Part shown: positions 15,674-23,722 of the stretch, one piece after another
Numbering within the stretch: position 1 is the first letter of the stretch
Layout of the letters: each line of letters starts with the position of its first letter
DNA from: Pyrodictium sp.
GTDB lineage: Archaea; Thermoproteota; Thermoprotei_A; Sulfolobales; Pyrodictiaceae
Assembly (NCBI GenBank): GCA_015662475.1
Contig: DQUB01000191.1
Coordinates: 1 to 31,249, forward strand
Length of the DNA: 31,249 nucleotides
Reading direction: 5' to 3'
The notes under the pieces: model-generated
Told to the model about the DNA's origin: nothing
Databases searched by the model: none
What the model saw: the letters and a program-made list of their open reading frames with translations, nothing else
Position numbers and translations under genes: made by a program

Positions 15674-15692
15674 ATCCGTACCACCCGATATT

Positions 15693-16517
15693 CTACCAGT
15701 CGAGAAGAGGGTCAAATCTTTCAGCAAGCTTTGCGAGAGCTCCACGCGTTATAACCATTAGCCTTCCTGGCACACCACCTGGCGCCAACTGTAACACGTT
15801 TAGATATTCTGGCTCTGCGATATCCACACCTGGCAAATTCTCAACAGCTTTTGCGAATGGAGAGTTATGCTTTGACAAGACGAATAGAACGCTCTTAGGC
15901 GTTATGTATCTACGACCTCTCCTCTTACCCTTACCAGCTCTTATCCTAGTCCTCTCCTGCGCTCTAACAATGTCGTCCCACACGCCAATCTTCTGCAAGA
16001 ACGTTCTCGCATCCTTCGTTCTCGTTATACGCTCTTCAACCTCGTCAACAACGACAACTGGTACTGCTTCTGCTGTAAAACGATGTCCTCTCTTCCTGAC
16101 AAACTCTGGCATTGCTGTAGCTGCTAATGCTGATGCTGTTGCAAGACGCTTCTCCTTCTTGTTTATCTCCTCATGTATCTTCTTCAAAGGTGATGGTGGG
16201 AAGGCTAGATGGCCACCAACTGCCGAGTTTATGAAGGCAGCTCTACCCAGCCCTGGTATCCTAGGAACTCTCGCTATACCCAAACCAACGCCAAAGCTTC
16301 TCGCAGTAGTCCTCTTACCGGCTAGAGGGTCTCTACCCTTTGGCTGCAGTCTCGCTGTGAACTCTGACAGGAAAGCACGCCTTATCAGATCGATTCTAAC
16401 AGGTAGGCCGAAAACCTTGGGCAGCTTAATCTCCCCAACCTTACTACCATCCACACCGTAAACCGGCACAACAGGAGGATCACGTAGTAGCAGGAACATT
16501 GTAGAACCGATCGCCAT
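15693..16517 (-). CDS. rpl4: 50S ribosomal protein L4 (uL4, archaeal L4e)
   Basis: Large-subunit assembly and tunnel protein, 274 residues. GREPLAGKRT-like RDPLAGKRTTARSFGVGLGI, then RVPRIPGLGRAAFINSAVGG with the basic tunnel extension and HLAFPPSPLKKIHEEINKKE are diagnostic. The longest frame starts at 16532, but ATG 16517 is preceded by GGGGTGG at good spacing and is preferred; ATG 16499 is possible. Lies between L3 and L23. Confidence 0.96.
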   Translation of the reverse strand: MAIGSTMFLLLRDPPVVPVYGVDGSKVGEIKLPKVFGLPVRIDLIRRAFLSEFTARLQPKGRDPLAGKRTTARSFGVGLGIARVPRIPGLGRAAFINSAVGGHLAFPPSPLKKIHEEINKKEKRLATASALAATAMPEFVRKRGHRFTAEAVPVVVVDEVEERITRTKDARTFLQKIGVWDDIVRAQERTRIRAGKGKRRGRRYITPKSVLFVLSKHNSPFAKAVENLPGVDIAEPEYLNVLQLAPGGVPGRLMVITRGALAKLAERFDPLLDW

Positions 16518-16532
16518 AATATACCACCCCAC

Positions 16533-17576
16533 TCAGTTGCCTTGCTTGCTTGAGAGGCTCACATACACTATCTTGGGTGGACCTGGTGGAGTCCACGATG
16601 GTCTTACAGGGTGTCTGAGCACTATAGGTCTTTTCACAGGGCCTGGCACGCTACCAGCAAGCATAACGTATGTGCTCCTCACAATACCGTAGTGGAGGAA
16701 GCCTCCAGCAGGTGTAACCTCCAACCCATTGTCTCCTATCTTGAGTATACGCTTATTGTACTCTGTTCTACGGTGATAGCCCATTTGACCTGGCTGTGGA
16801 ACTTCGCTCCATGAGAAGGATGTTGCAGGGCTTCTAGCACCTGGACCACTACGACTACCCTTACGATGCTTGTGCCATCTAGGCAATTCTTTCACACCAA
16901 ATCGCTTGATAACACCTTGGAAGCCCTTACCCTTAGTCACAGCTATAACGTCGACAAGCTGGCCCTCTCTAAACACATCTCTAACACTAAACGTTTTGCC
17001 TAGCAGCTCTACCGCATAGCGGAACTTATCCTCTATAGAGACTTTACCGCCAATCTTTATCTCTATGAGGTCGGGTTTCTTCTTGCTCAAACCACCAACA
17101 AGTCTTGGTTGGGTAGCAGCAATTATGCGCACATCATAGACTTTTGGCAACATCTCTTCAAGCTTCTTCACAGTCTTCTCGGGATCTGGCACTCTAAGCC
17201 TAGGCACAACCCTGTCTATGTCTAGGTTGTACTGTTGCTTCAACATTTCTGGTTGTGCCCAAGCTTCACCAAGAGTGTAAAGGCCGATGTTCAGATCGTA
17301 GCCGTATACTCTTACAGCGACAGTGACCATTGGTGGTGCTTCAAGGATTGTTACTGGCACAAATATCTCTCTACCCTCTGTTATACTGCCTGGCCTATCA
17401 TCTATTATGTAGACGTGCGTCATTCCAGCTTTGTAGCCTATGAAAGCCAGTGGTATTGGCCTATCAACATCTACTTCAGGCCAACTCCTAATACGTGGTA
17501 CTAGACGAGAAGCACGCTTCCTAGGTCTAAGACCAAGACTACCTCGTCTAGGCGCATGCTTCTTTCGCGCGCCCAC
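16533..17576 (-). CDS. rpl3: 50S ribosomal protein L3 (uL3)
   Basis: Large-subunit protein near the peptidyl-transferase centre, 347 residues. GARKKHAPRRGSLGLRPRKR is the N-terminus; FIGYKAGMTHVYIIDDRPGS and VIAVTKGKGFQGVIKRFGV are family motifs, with HRKGSRSGPGARSPATSFSW around the conserved loop. Starts at GTG 17576 with GGTGA 3 bases upstream. First ribosomal gene of the S10-type cluster, 80 bases after the SPOUT methyltransferase. Confidence 0.97.
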   Translation of the reverse strand: MGARKKHAPRRGSLGLRPRKRASRLVPRIRSWPEVDVDRPIPLAFIGYKAGMTHVYIIDDRPGSITEGREIFVPVTILEAPPMVTVAVRVYGYDLNIGLYTLGEAWAQPEMLKQQYNLDIDRVVPRLRVPDPEKTVKKLEEMLPKVYDVRIIAATQPRLVGGLSKKKPDLIEIKIGGKVSIEDKFRYAVELLGKTFSVRDVFREGQLVDVIAVTKGKGFQGVIKRFGVKELPRWHKHRKGSRSGPGARSPATSFSWSEVPQPGQMGYHRRTEYNKRILKIGDNGLEVTPAGGFLHYGIVRSTYVMLAGSVPGPVKRPIVLRHPVRPSWTPPGPPKIVYVSLSSKQGN

Positions 17577-17626
17577 AGTTCACCACTCTCTCTAAATCCC
17601 TTGTAGCCTTCCCCTGCAGTATCCCC

Positions 17627-17634
17627 CTAAAATA
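17627..17634 (-). promoter_or_regulatory. TATA-like box upstream of L3
   Basis: The minus strand reads TATTTTAG in the 80-base gap before L3, with a G-run after it. It sits 51-58 bases before the GTG and predicts a start near 17605. It probably drives L3-L4-L23. Judged by eye only. Confidence 0.4.
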
Positions 17635-17656
17635 GGTGTAAAGCCTCCAAGCACAG

Positions 17657-18502
17657 CTACTCCAACACTAGGTTTAATAGAGAGAGGGTTGCTGCAATCG
17701 CCTCCTCTGTTCTAACAGTGCGCGTACCTTGCATAGGAACGGTGTTTAGTATGTAGTCGAACTCCTCTTCTATCTTCACACCTTCTGCCTCACCTATCTC
17801 AAACAATCCTCTGTCGGGAGCACCAAATGCTACTAGAACAGAGTTCTTTTCACGCGTTTTTTCACCAACTTCTTTCAACAACTCAATGTCAACCACTTTA
17901 CCCTTACGGCTGGTAGCTATCATCAAACTTGATGGTTTGTAGCGACGTACAAGGCTCTTGAAAGATCTAAACAGCTCCACACTATAGCCTGTATACACGT
18001 CTGGCTCTCTCACAACCTCCAGCTTTAGAGGGTCAAGCGATACTATGCGTACATGTATTATGTCACCACGCTTACAGGAAAGCCCACCAACATCTATCTC
18101 AACTTCACCCTCGAGACCAGCATCTACAACTGCTCTTCTACCCTTTCTAGAGACTATGTAAGCCTGTCTAATCTCACCCTCCTTAGGCCCTCCAACACCA
18201 TGTGTTGGAATTTGCAGTGGTGGCAATACACCTGCATAGCTAAGCTCAAGCAAGCCTTTAGGATAAACACGCTTTCTAAGATATGGGGCAACGACCATAT
18301 ACTCGAGCAACTTCTTTATAAGTTCTGCATCTTTCCAAGCTCCTGGACTATCAACGTATACAGCCACAGTATCTACACGGAATATTGCTGCATAACGACC
18401 GATAACTCCAACCTTCAACGTCTTATACTCTAACGTAGGCTCTGTGGAAAGTATAGAGGATGGTATGGCTATTGTAACACGCGTTTTTCTCGACTTCACC
18501 AT
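17657..18502 (-). CDS. SPOUT-class RNA methyltransferase (SPOUT1/C9orf114-like, DUF171)
   Basis: 281 residues. KTRVTIAIPSSILSTEPTLE begins the first half of the split knot domain. An inserted OB-fold-like barrel (AVVDAGLEGEVEIDVGGLSC to HVRIVSLDPLK) interrupts it. The C-terminal trefoil-knot half reads NSVLVAFGAPDRGLFEI and DYILNTVPMQGTRTVRTEEA, the SAM-binding loops. Families of this type are predicted rRNA uridine methyltransferases. Position immediately before L3 is conserved in archaea and supports a ribosome-assembly role. The exact target base is unknown. Confidence 0.88.
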   Translation of the reverse strand: MVKSRKTRVTIAIPSSILSTEPTLEYKTLKVGVIGRYAAIFRVDTVAVYVDSPGAWKDAELIKKLLEYMVVAPYLRKRVYPKGLLELSYAGVLPPLQIPTHGVGGPKEGEIRQAYIVSRKGRRAVVDAGLEGEVEIDVGGLSCKRGDIIHVRIVSLDPLKLEVVREPDVYTGYSVELFRSFKSLVRRYKPSSLMIATSRKGKVVDIELLKEVGEKTREKNSVLVAFGAPDRGLFEIGEAEGVKIEEEFDYILNTVPMQGTRTVRTEEAIAATLSLLNLVLE

Positions 18503-18586
18503 CCTACCCTACATAAAAATAAGGTTTTAGGAGGCAGAAAAGACTGTTTTTCGAAGCACATTGAACGAGAAAAACTTAGCTATACT

Positions 18587-18664
18587 CTACTTCCCACGCT
18601 TCTTCTTCTTTTTCTCCTCCTCGCTCTTAACCATGAAGAGACTTGTTCTCTGCCTACCACCCAC
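18587..18664 (-). CDS. Possible 25-residue basic microprotein
   Basis: GTG 18664 is preceded by GAGGAAGGGTGG with 5-base spacing, a good ribosome binding site. A TATA-like ATATTTTA lies near 18700, about 40 bases upstream. The peptide starts MGGRQRTSLFMVKSEEE and ends in a run of lysines with RGK and a TAG stop. Composition resembles a ribosome-associated tail or small ribosomal protein, but I do not recognise it. It sits upstream of the SPOUT methyltransferase on the same strand. It could be a chance frame. Confidence 0.4.
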   Translation of the reverse strand: MGGRQRTSLFMVKSEEEKKKKKRGK

Positions 18665-18710
18665 GAAGACCACCCTTCCTCAAAACTTATAGACGAGAAC
18701 CGTAAAATAT

Positions 18711-18854
18711 GTAGTGTGGCCGATGACGTGTTTGCCGAGTGCTGACAACAGGTGCTGACAAGCCCCTTCTGCCGAGGCACCACAATTCTCTATTCGGTAG
18801 ATGCCGGCTCATCACACGCACTTAAGCGTCAGAGTTTGCACCCCTCCACACTAC
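18711..18854. other. Intergenic segment with long-range inverted repeat and a tandem 10-mer
   Basis: Bases 18503-18888 carry no large gene. Within them GTAGTGTGG (18711-18719) is perfectly complementary to CCACACTAC (18846-18854), enclosing a segment richer in GC than the neighbouring spacer. Inside, GTGCTGACAA occurs twice with a 13-base period (18739-18748 and 18752-18761), and GGTGC/GCACC (18752-18756 with 18777-18781) could form an inner hairpin. A plus-strand AT-rich TAAAATATG lies just before it. A small RNA is possible, but one 9-base match can arise by chance. Confidence 0.25.
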
Positions 18855-18888
18855 CTAGAGTCCTAGCGTGTGTTTGCGGGGATCTGCT

Positions 18889-19494
18889 ATGCCAAAATTT
18901 GTGTGCTATCACTGCATATATTGTTGTTTCTTTCGAGACCCTATAGAGTGCCCAGTACTATTTCCTTGGGAGAAAAGAGTTATAGAAGATCTTCTCGAAG
19001 ATGGAGAAACAAACACTAGTTTTGAGCCTTTAGAGGTGTGGCGTGATAGCAAAGGTGTGTGCATCGTCACGCTATATAGGTGGGTTATAAGGGGTTTCTG
19101 TCCATTCTACGACATCGTCATGAGAAGATGTAAAATTCACGAAATGAAGCCTCTAGCATGTCAAATGTTCCCCCTACTAGTCGAGGTCCCAAGTGGAAAG
19201 GTGATGATCTCTAGCAAGTGTTTGTGGACTAAGAAAAACCAAAAACTGTTGAAGGAGTTGAGAAGGCCGGAAGTAATCGCCCACGTATTTCCCTCAGAGT
19301 TTACAGCAGCTGTAACCGTGCTACAACAGTATAACAGTATTTTGGAAGCTGTTAGAGAGGAGAAGCTTGTGAGAGTAAACGATTTCTCCTCATGCAAACT
19401 ATTCGTCGACGTAGACTCCTACATGGTTGGTGATTATGGCTGGCGAGAAAGGAGAAAAGAGGAAGGTGAAGAGGGTGATAAGACTCTTCTTTAA
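18889..19494 (+). CDS. YkgJ-family cysteine cluster protein
   Basis: 201 residues from ATG 18889; an upstream ATG at 18868 would add MCLRGSA, but GGGGATC before 18889 and the family start MPKFVCYHC favour the later site. The N-terminal CYHCIYCCFF (CxxCxxCC) and the later GFCPFYDIVMRRCKIHEMKP with LACQMFPL are the YkgJ (UPF0153) signature, a predicted metal or Fe-S site of unknown function. The C-terminal quarter is variable and charged. The 3' end overlaps the next gene by 59 bases, so the two are probably co-transcribed. Confidence 0.8.
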   Translation: MPKFVCYHCIYCCFFRDPIECPVLFPWEKRVIEDLLEDGETNTSFEPLEVWRDSKGVCIVTLYRWVIRGFCPFYDIVMRRCKIHEMKPLACQMFPLLVEVPSGKVMISSKCLWTKKNQKLLKELRRPEVIAHVFPSEFTAAVTVLQQYNSILEAVREEKLVRVNDFSSCKLFVDVDSYMVGDYGWRERRKEEGEEGDKTLL

Positions 19495-19717
19495 CACATA
19501 CGACGAGAATGTAGCTAAGAAAATTTTCGAGAGTTTAAAAGTGTTTGGAGAGGTAAAGGTGAGACGATCATCAATATTGAAAGAATTCTACTATGTAGAG
19601 ATAACACCACCAGCTGATGCAGACTTAAAAGATCTTGCATCTAAGGTTGAAGAGGTAGTTAGAAGTGTAGGTGATGATTCTGTTTTTGGTATTCGTGTCT
19701 ACTATGTGCAAACGTAG
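19436..19717 (+). CDS. Small conserved-looking protein of unknown function
   Basis: 93 residues from ATG 19436, which has GGTGA just upstream; TTG 19427 is a longer alternative. The sequence begins MAGEKGEKRKVKRVIRLFF, with FNTYDENVAKKIFESLKVFG followed by VKVRRSSILKEFYYVEITPP. The predicted alternation of strands and helices, with a basic N-terminus, would suit a small ferredoxin-like or RNA-binding fold, but I do not recognise a family. It overlaps the YkgJ-like gene in another frame and converges on the next gene. Confidence 0.6.
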   Translation: MAGEKGEKRKVKRVIRLFFNTYDENVAKKIFESLKVFGEVKVRRSSILKEFYYVEITPPADADLKDLASKVEEVVRSVGDDSVFGIRVYYVQT

Positions 19718-19752
19718 GCTCGGCCGGTTGATCCGTCATCATTTTCTTCAGC

Positions 19753-20178
19753 TTATCGGGCCCTCCTCACAATTCTACCAGGAGCATGTGGTGCAACATA
19801 CTTTTTAATAAGCTTCTTCATAAGCTCGTACACTTTCGGCGAAAACCTAACCTCTATGGTCCCCTGTTTTGTGTGGAGAGTTAGCTTGCACTCCTCCTCA
19901 TACCATTCTAACACATACTCCTTAATATCGCTGTAAGGTATGGTAAAATCTTCAACTCGTTTTTCACCAGCTTGCCGTCTTCGCTTCTTCTTCAAACTGT
20001 ATATGAACATGTCCATACGCTGCTGCAATCCCGTTCTAGGTCTTAACCCCTCCCAGTACTCTCCAAGGTATAGGAAGTGAAGCCCTTCATCTCCAAAGTA
20101 GAGGTCATAATGTCTTATGTCGGGACCTCTTCTAATCCTAACACTGAATATTGTACGCTCTTTCGAAGGTGTACTCAT
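19753..20178 (-). CDS. Hypothetical protein, possibly PH-like barrel
   Basis: 141 residues from ATG 20178 with GAGGGTA upstream. Strand-rich N-terminus (TIFSVRIRRGPDIRHYDLYF and GLHFLYLGEYWEG), a basic middle (SLKKKRRRQAGEKR), then FTIPYSDIKEYVLEWYEEEC and LTLHTKQGTIEVRFSPKVYE with a final basic helix. The strand pattern with one C-terminal helix recalls PH-like barrels, a guess from pattern only. It is divergent from the MoxR gene (48-base gap) and convergent with the preceding small gene. Confidence 0.6.
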   Translation of the reverse strand: MSTPSKERTIFSVRIRRGPDIRHYDLYFGDEGLHFLYLGEYWEGLRPRTGLQQRMDMFIYSLKKKRRRQAGEKRVEDFTIPYSDIKEYVLEWYEEECKLTLHTKQGTIEVRFSPKVYELMKKLIKKYVAPHAPGRIVRRAR

Positions 20179-20226
20179 AGATATTACCCTCTACGTCCCA
20201 AAAAGACAACTAGGATAGATAGCGAA

Positions 20227-21195
20227 ATGAGTTTTATTGACAAGTTTTTAGAGGCTAGCGCTAGCGAAAATGTAGATGCAAGTGAGAGTATAGAGGAGAA
20301 GGTTAAGAGGATCTATGGAGCTGTTGTAAAGGAGAGAAAACCTGTTAGAAATCCAAGTCTTATGGTGAAACTGTTAAGGGAAGAGTTCAAACTTATTGTT
20401 GATGAGCGAATCGTGTATTTGACTGTAGCAGCCTTCCTAAACAATAGGCCAGTGCTTTTTGAAGGTCCTCCAGGTACTGGTAAGACTGAGATAGGCGAAG
20501 CAATACTCACGTTATGGGCTGGAAAATCAGCATTTATTCTCCCCTGCAGCAACAACTATGACGAGTACAGAGTTATAGGGGACTTCCACCCCCTAATGGC
20601 CCTCAAGTATGGTTTTAATGAGAAGAGTTTTATCCCACGCCCACTACTAGCCGCTCTACTTCTAGATGCTGGTGTTCTTGTAGACGAGATTCGTAGGAGT
20701 AGCGAAGAATTCCAAAACATGCTTCTAGACATTGTCGATAAGAGAAGGATTATAGTGCCAGAGCTCAAAAAGGTCTTCTATGCAAAAGGCATAGGTTTCC
20801 AAGTAATCTTCACAAGTAACCCAGAGGACATAGGCCAAACCGAGCTAAGCGATGCTTTTATGCGGAGAGTTGTGAGGATACAGTTCGACTATCCACCACC
20901 TAAAGTAGAAGTTGAGATAATCAAACTTAGACTCGGAAATAGCGTAGAGTTCCCAGACCACCTTATAGCCAAAATGGTTGAAGTAGCTAAGATTCTTAGA
21001 CAGCGGGCAACCTATAAGCCAGGTCCTGCAGATACTGTACTCTGGGCACAAATAGCTGCTAAAATGGCCACCTTAAAAGGCCTCAAAAGAGTCGATAAAA
21101 ACTCTGTTATTGAGGCAGCCACTGTAGTTCTCTATAAACGTGTTGGAGAGGAGGAGCTTGTTGACGAAGCACTTAGACGTGTCTTTGGAGATTAG
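20227..21195 (+). CDS. MoxR-family AAA+ ATPase
   Basis: 322 residues from ATG 20227. The frame is open back to 20077, but that part overlaps the divergent gene and lacks family similarity. Walker A is GPPGTGKT at residues 80-87, Walker B is GVLVDEIRR near 149-157, sensor 1 is VIFTSNPED, and DAFMRRVVRIQFDYPPPKVE is the arginine-finger region typical of MoxR. Such ATPases act as chaperones with VWA-domain partners in metal insertion or complex assembly. The downstream VWA gene overlaps its 3' end, the standard MoxR-VWA pairing. The substrate is unknown. Confidence 0.9.
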   Translation: MSFIDKFLEASASENVDASESIEEKVKRIYGAVVKERKPVRNPSLMVKLLREEFKLIVDERIVYLTVAAFLNNRPVLFEGPPGTGKTEIGEAILTLWAGKSAFILPCSNNYDEYRVIGDFHPLMALKYGFNEKSFIPRPLLAALLLDAGVLVDEIRRSSEEFQNMLLDIVDKRRIIVPELKKVFYAKGIGFQVIFTSNPEDIGQTELSDAFMRRVVRIQFDYPPPKVEVEIIKLRLGNSVEFPDHLIAKMVEVAKILRQRATYKPGPADTVLWAQIAAKMATLKGLKRVDKNSVIEAATVVLYKRVGEEELVDEALRRVFGD

Positions 21196-23122
21196 AGACT
21201 TTAATAATGCTGTTGCAAACTTAGTCTACAATGTTGTCAACATTTTACGTCGTGAAGGTGTTAAAGTGCCAGTCTCCAAAGTAGTAGACTGTATCGCGAT
21301 ATTGTCCGACTATATGGCCATTAGAGGGTTCAAATCTGTCGATACAGTTCCACCTCAAGAACTTGCATATGTCATCTACTCTGTGCTTGGATGTAAACTT
21401 GAATTTAGACACTTCCTAGACATTGTCAAAAACGTTCTACAATCTCCACATCGTAACGCTGTTAGAGAAAGCCTAGATTTTGTCAAAAGAGAACTTGAAA
21501 AGCTTGGACTACGTTTTGGCTCTTCAATTAAACGTTCACGTACACGTTTTAGAGATTCTGAATGGGTTGATGCCTATGCAACTCTAAAACTTCTAGGCCT
21601 TATTAAGCGCGATAGAAGAGGTGAAAGAGTAGTTGATGAGAGAGAAGCATCTAGGAAGATCAAACAACTTGTTAAAAGACATGGAAGTCTAGACAAAGCT
21701 TTGGCCGAAAAAGTTGCAGAGGATGCACGCAGAGGAGGATATATTGCATCTCTACTGTCTCCTCACACACTTAAAATTGTTAGTAGCAATCTTAGTGTAG
21801 ACGAGCTTGTAGCTATAGGTCGTGCCGCGTTGAAGAACCGCAACTATGCTACTGCAAAATTTGTTGCTGATCTAGTACAAGAGCGTATTGATAGTGGCGA
21901 ATTAAAGGTGCGTGATGTACTAGATGTCTACGAGCTACTTCGTTGGGCTAACAGGCTCTCTACTTCAACTCTTTCGAAACTCGTATCTGTAGACCCAAAA
22001 ATTGTTAGCAAACTTGAAGCTGACGATCTTGTAAAACTCCTTGACAAGCTTGACGAACAATCTCTTGCAGCTGCACTAAAAGAGCTTAGCTCTAAGGGAC
22101 GCAGGTATTCAAAGATAATCTACAGTTATGCTGAAAAGCTACCCTTAACTCTCTCAGCACAGCTAGCTGGCACACCCAGCCTTAAACGTATTGGACTTGC
22201 ACTACAATATGGCATTAGAGCACTTGACGAAGGAAATACCGCATATATTGACATGGCCTTAGCAGAGCTTAGCCAAGCAGAAGACCATGAACTCAGTAGA
22301 CTTGTCTCAAAATTTCTAAACGCGGTCGAATGCATTTTAGAAGAAGGCGAGTGTGGTGGTGAACTTGTAGATGTCCTATATCGCATCGTAAACCTACACC
22401 TTATATCTTTCGAAGAACTGCTAAGTATTACACGCGCTGTACTCAAACGTGTACAACTTCGCGCTAAAGCCATCTATCTCGCAGAGCACTTCTATAGACT
22501 CTTAACAATTCATCTAGGTTTTCGAGGCGAACTAAACGCTAGTAAGACCAAGACCACCTACGGGACTAAGCTACTCGTACGAGATACTCTGTACAAGATT
22601 ACCAGATTGCAAGATGCAAGACCTGTTTACGAGTACCGAAAGAAGGTTCCAGGATATGTTCTAGTTATAGATAAAAGTGGGAGTATGAGACCATACTCTG
22701 TAACAGCAACTCTTGCAGCATCAATGTTTGCAACTGTTATTAAGCGTCTTGTCCTATTCGATTCAAACATCTATGTCTACGATGACGTTGCTAGGAAAGG
22801 TAAACGTATAGTCTTAGACCTCCTCCTCTCCACCGAATTTGATGGCTATACAAATGTTGCTGCTGCTCTTCGAGAAGCATCTCGAGGTATAAAACCTACT
22901 ACTCTCATACTATTGACAGATTTTCGACAAACAGTCAACGATGAAGAACCACTTGAAGTTCTTCAAACCCTCTTGCGAACTGGGTGGCAAGTAAAAGTTA
23001 TTGCACCACCAACTGTCGATCCAAAACTGGTAAGAGCGTCAGAAGAAATACCAGGTCTTCGAGTAGCAATTGTCGAGAAACCATCTGAACTTGTCAAGGT
23101 AATTAGAAGAATCATCATCTAG
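21161..23122 (+). CDS. VWA (MIDAS) domain protein, MoxR partner
   Basis: About 653 residues. The first 460 are helical and rich in short Leu/Asp repeats (for example LVKLLDKLDEQSLAAALKEL), resembling helical solenoid repeats. The C-terminal VWA domain has the MIDAS motif DKSGSM near residue 504, a Thr in DGYTNVAAAL and the Asp in LLTDFRQT, so metal binding should be intact. The start is uncertain: GTG 21140 and TTG 21158, 21161 and GTG 21179 are all in frame; GGAGAGGAGG supports 21161. It overlaps the MoxR gene by about 35 bases. The TAG stop shares CTAG with the convergent methyltransferase. Confidence 0.85.
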   Translation: MTKHLDVSLEIRDFNNAVANLVYNVVNILRREGVKVPVSKVVDCIAILSDYMAIRGFKSVDTVPPQELAYVIYSVLGCKLEFRHFLDIVKNVLQSPHRNAVRESLDFVKRELEKLGLRFGSSIKRSRTRFRDSEWVDAYATLKLLGLIKRDRRGERVVDEREASRKIKQLVKRHGSLDKALAEKVAEDARRGGYIASLLSPHTLKIVSSNLSVDELVAIGRAALKNRNYATAKFVADLVQERIDSGELKVRDVLDVYELLRWANRLSTSTLSKLVSVDPKIVSKLEADDLVKLLDKLDEQSLAAALKELSSKGRRYSKIIYSYAEKLPLTLSAQLAGTPSLKRIGLALQYGIRALDEGNTAYIDMALAELSQAEDHELSRLVSKFLNAVECILEEGECGGELVDVLYRIVNLHLISFEELLSITRAVLKRVQLRAKAIYLAEHFYRLLTIHLGFRGELNASKTKTTYGTKLLVRDTLYKITRLQDARPVYEYRKKVPGYVLVIDKSGSMRPYSVTATLAASMFATVIKRLVLFDSNIYVYDDVARKGKRIVLDLLLSTEFDGYTNVAAALREASRGIKPTTLILLTDFRQTVNDEEPLEVLQTLLRTGWQVKVIAPPTVDPKLVRASEEIPGLRVAIVEKPSELVKVIRRIII

Positions 23123-23655
23123 CAAACATATAGACATTCATAGCCGACTTTCCCAACAAACTTACAACTTCCAAGCTTTGGACACACCTTATTCTTTTCA
23201 CCCACAAGCAAACCTACTACAAGTGTTGAAGAGCTATATGCTTCTTTCAACCGTAGCACAACACCTTCTTCGCCTTGCCGCAAAACAGAAACCATTACAA
23301 ATACCACATTACCAACACATTTTCTCAGCGGTATACTGTTAATGTCAGCCACAACATAGTCTACATAGTACAGCTTTCTACTGCGATGTTTCTCAACAGC
23401 ACGACTAATCATTCCCAATGAAAAATCTATGCACAGATAATATATTGTGTTTGCACGACCACTTACCACTTGCAAGTATTCTAGTAGTAGCCCAGTACCA
23501 CAACCAAGATCTACTAAAATATTTGCATGCTCTATATCTACATAAGCTGCTCTAAACAAGATCGTGTACTTGTCTAGTTGTTCACGTGCATACAGTCTAT
23601 CATAGTCTTTAGAAAGTTCATTGTAGTAGGCTATAATAGACCTACTATCCTTCAA
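23119..23655 (-). CDS. Small class I SAM-dependent methyltransferase
   Basis: 178 residues with ILVDLGCGTGLLLEYL (motif I, residues 46-61), an acidic motif II region YYLCIDFSLGMISRA, and VVADINSIPLRKCVGNVVFV (motifs III-IV). The C-terminus is short, and motifs beyond the core are weak, so the substrate cannot be guessed. Starts at TTG 23655; no strong ribosome binding site is seen. It lies 67 bases after S19 on the same strand and shares its stop palindrome with the VWA gene. Confidence 0.75.
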   Translation of the reverse strand: MKDSRSIIAYYNELSKDYDRLYAREQLDKYTILFRAAYVDIEHANILVDLGCGTGLLLEYLQVVSGRANTIYYLCIDFSLGMISRAVEKHRSRKLYYVDYVVADINSIPLRKCVGNVVFVMVSVLRQGEEGVVLRLKEAYSSSTLVVGLLVGEKNKVCPKLGSCKFVGKVGYECLYVC

Positions 23656-23722
23656 AAAGTCTTGACACCAGCCAGTCGAACAAGTAGTTGTAAGAAAAGT
23701 TGTGATGGTAAAAGCAATTATG

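Noticed and set aside
18721..18761. C/D box guide RNA
   Set aside because: A GATGA core and two CTGA motifs occur, but the spacing between the CTGA motifs leaves no room for a C' box.
20077..20226. Longer N-terminus for the MoxR ATPase
   Set aside because: It would overlap the divergent gene at 19753-20178 and adds residues unlike the family; ATG 20227 is better.
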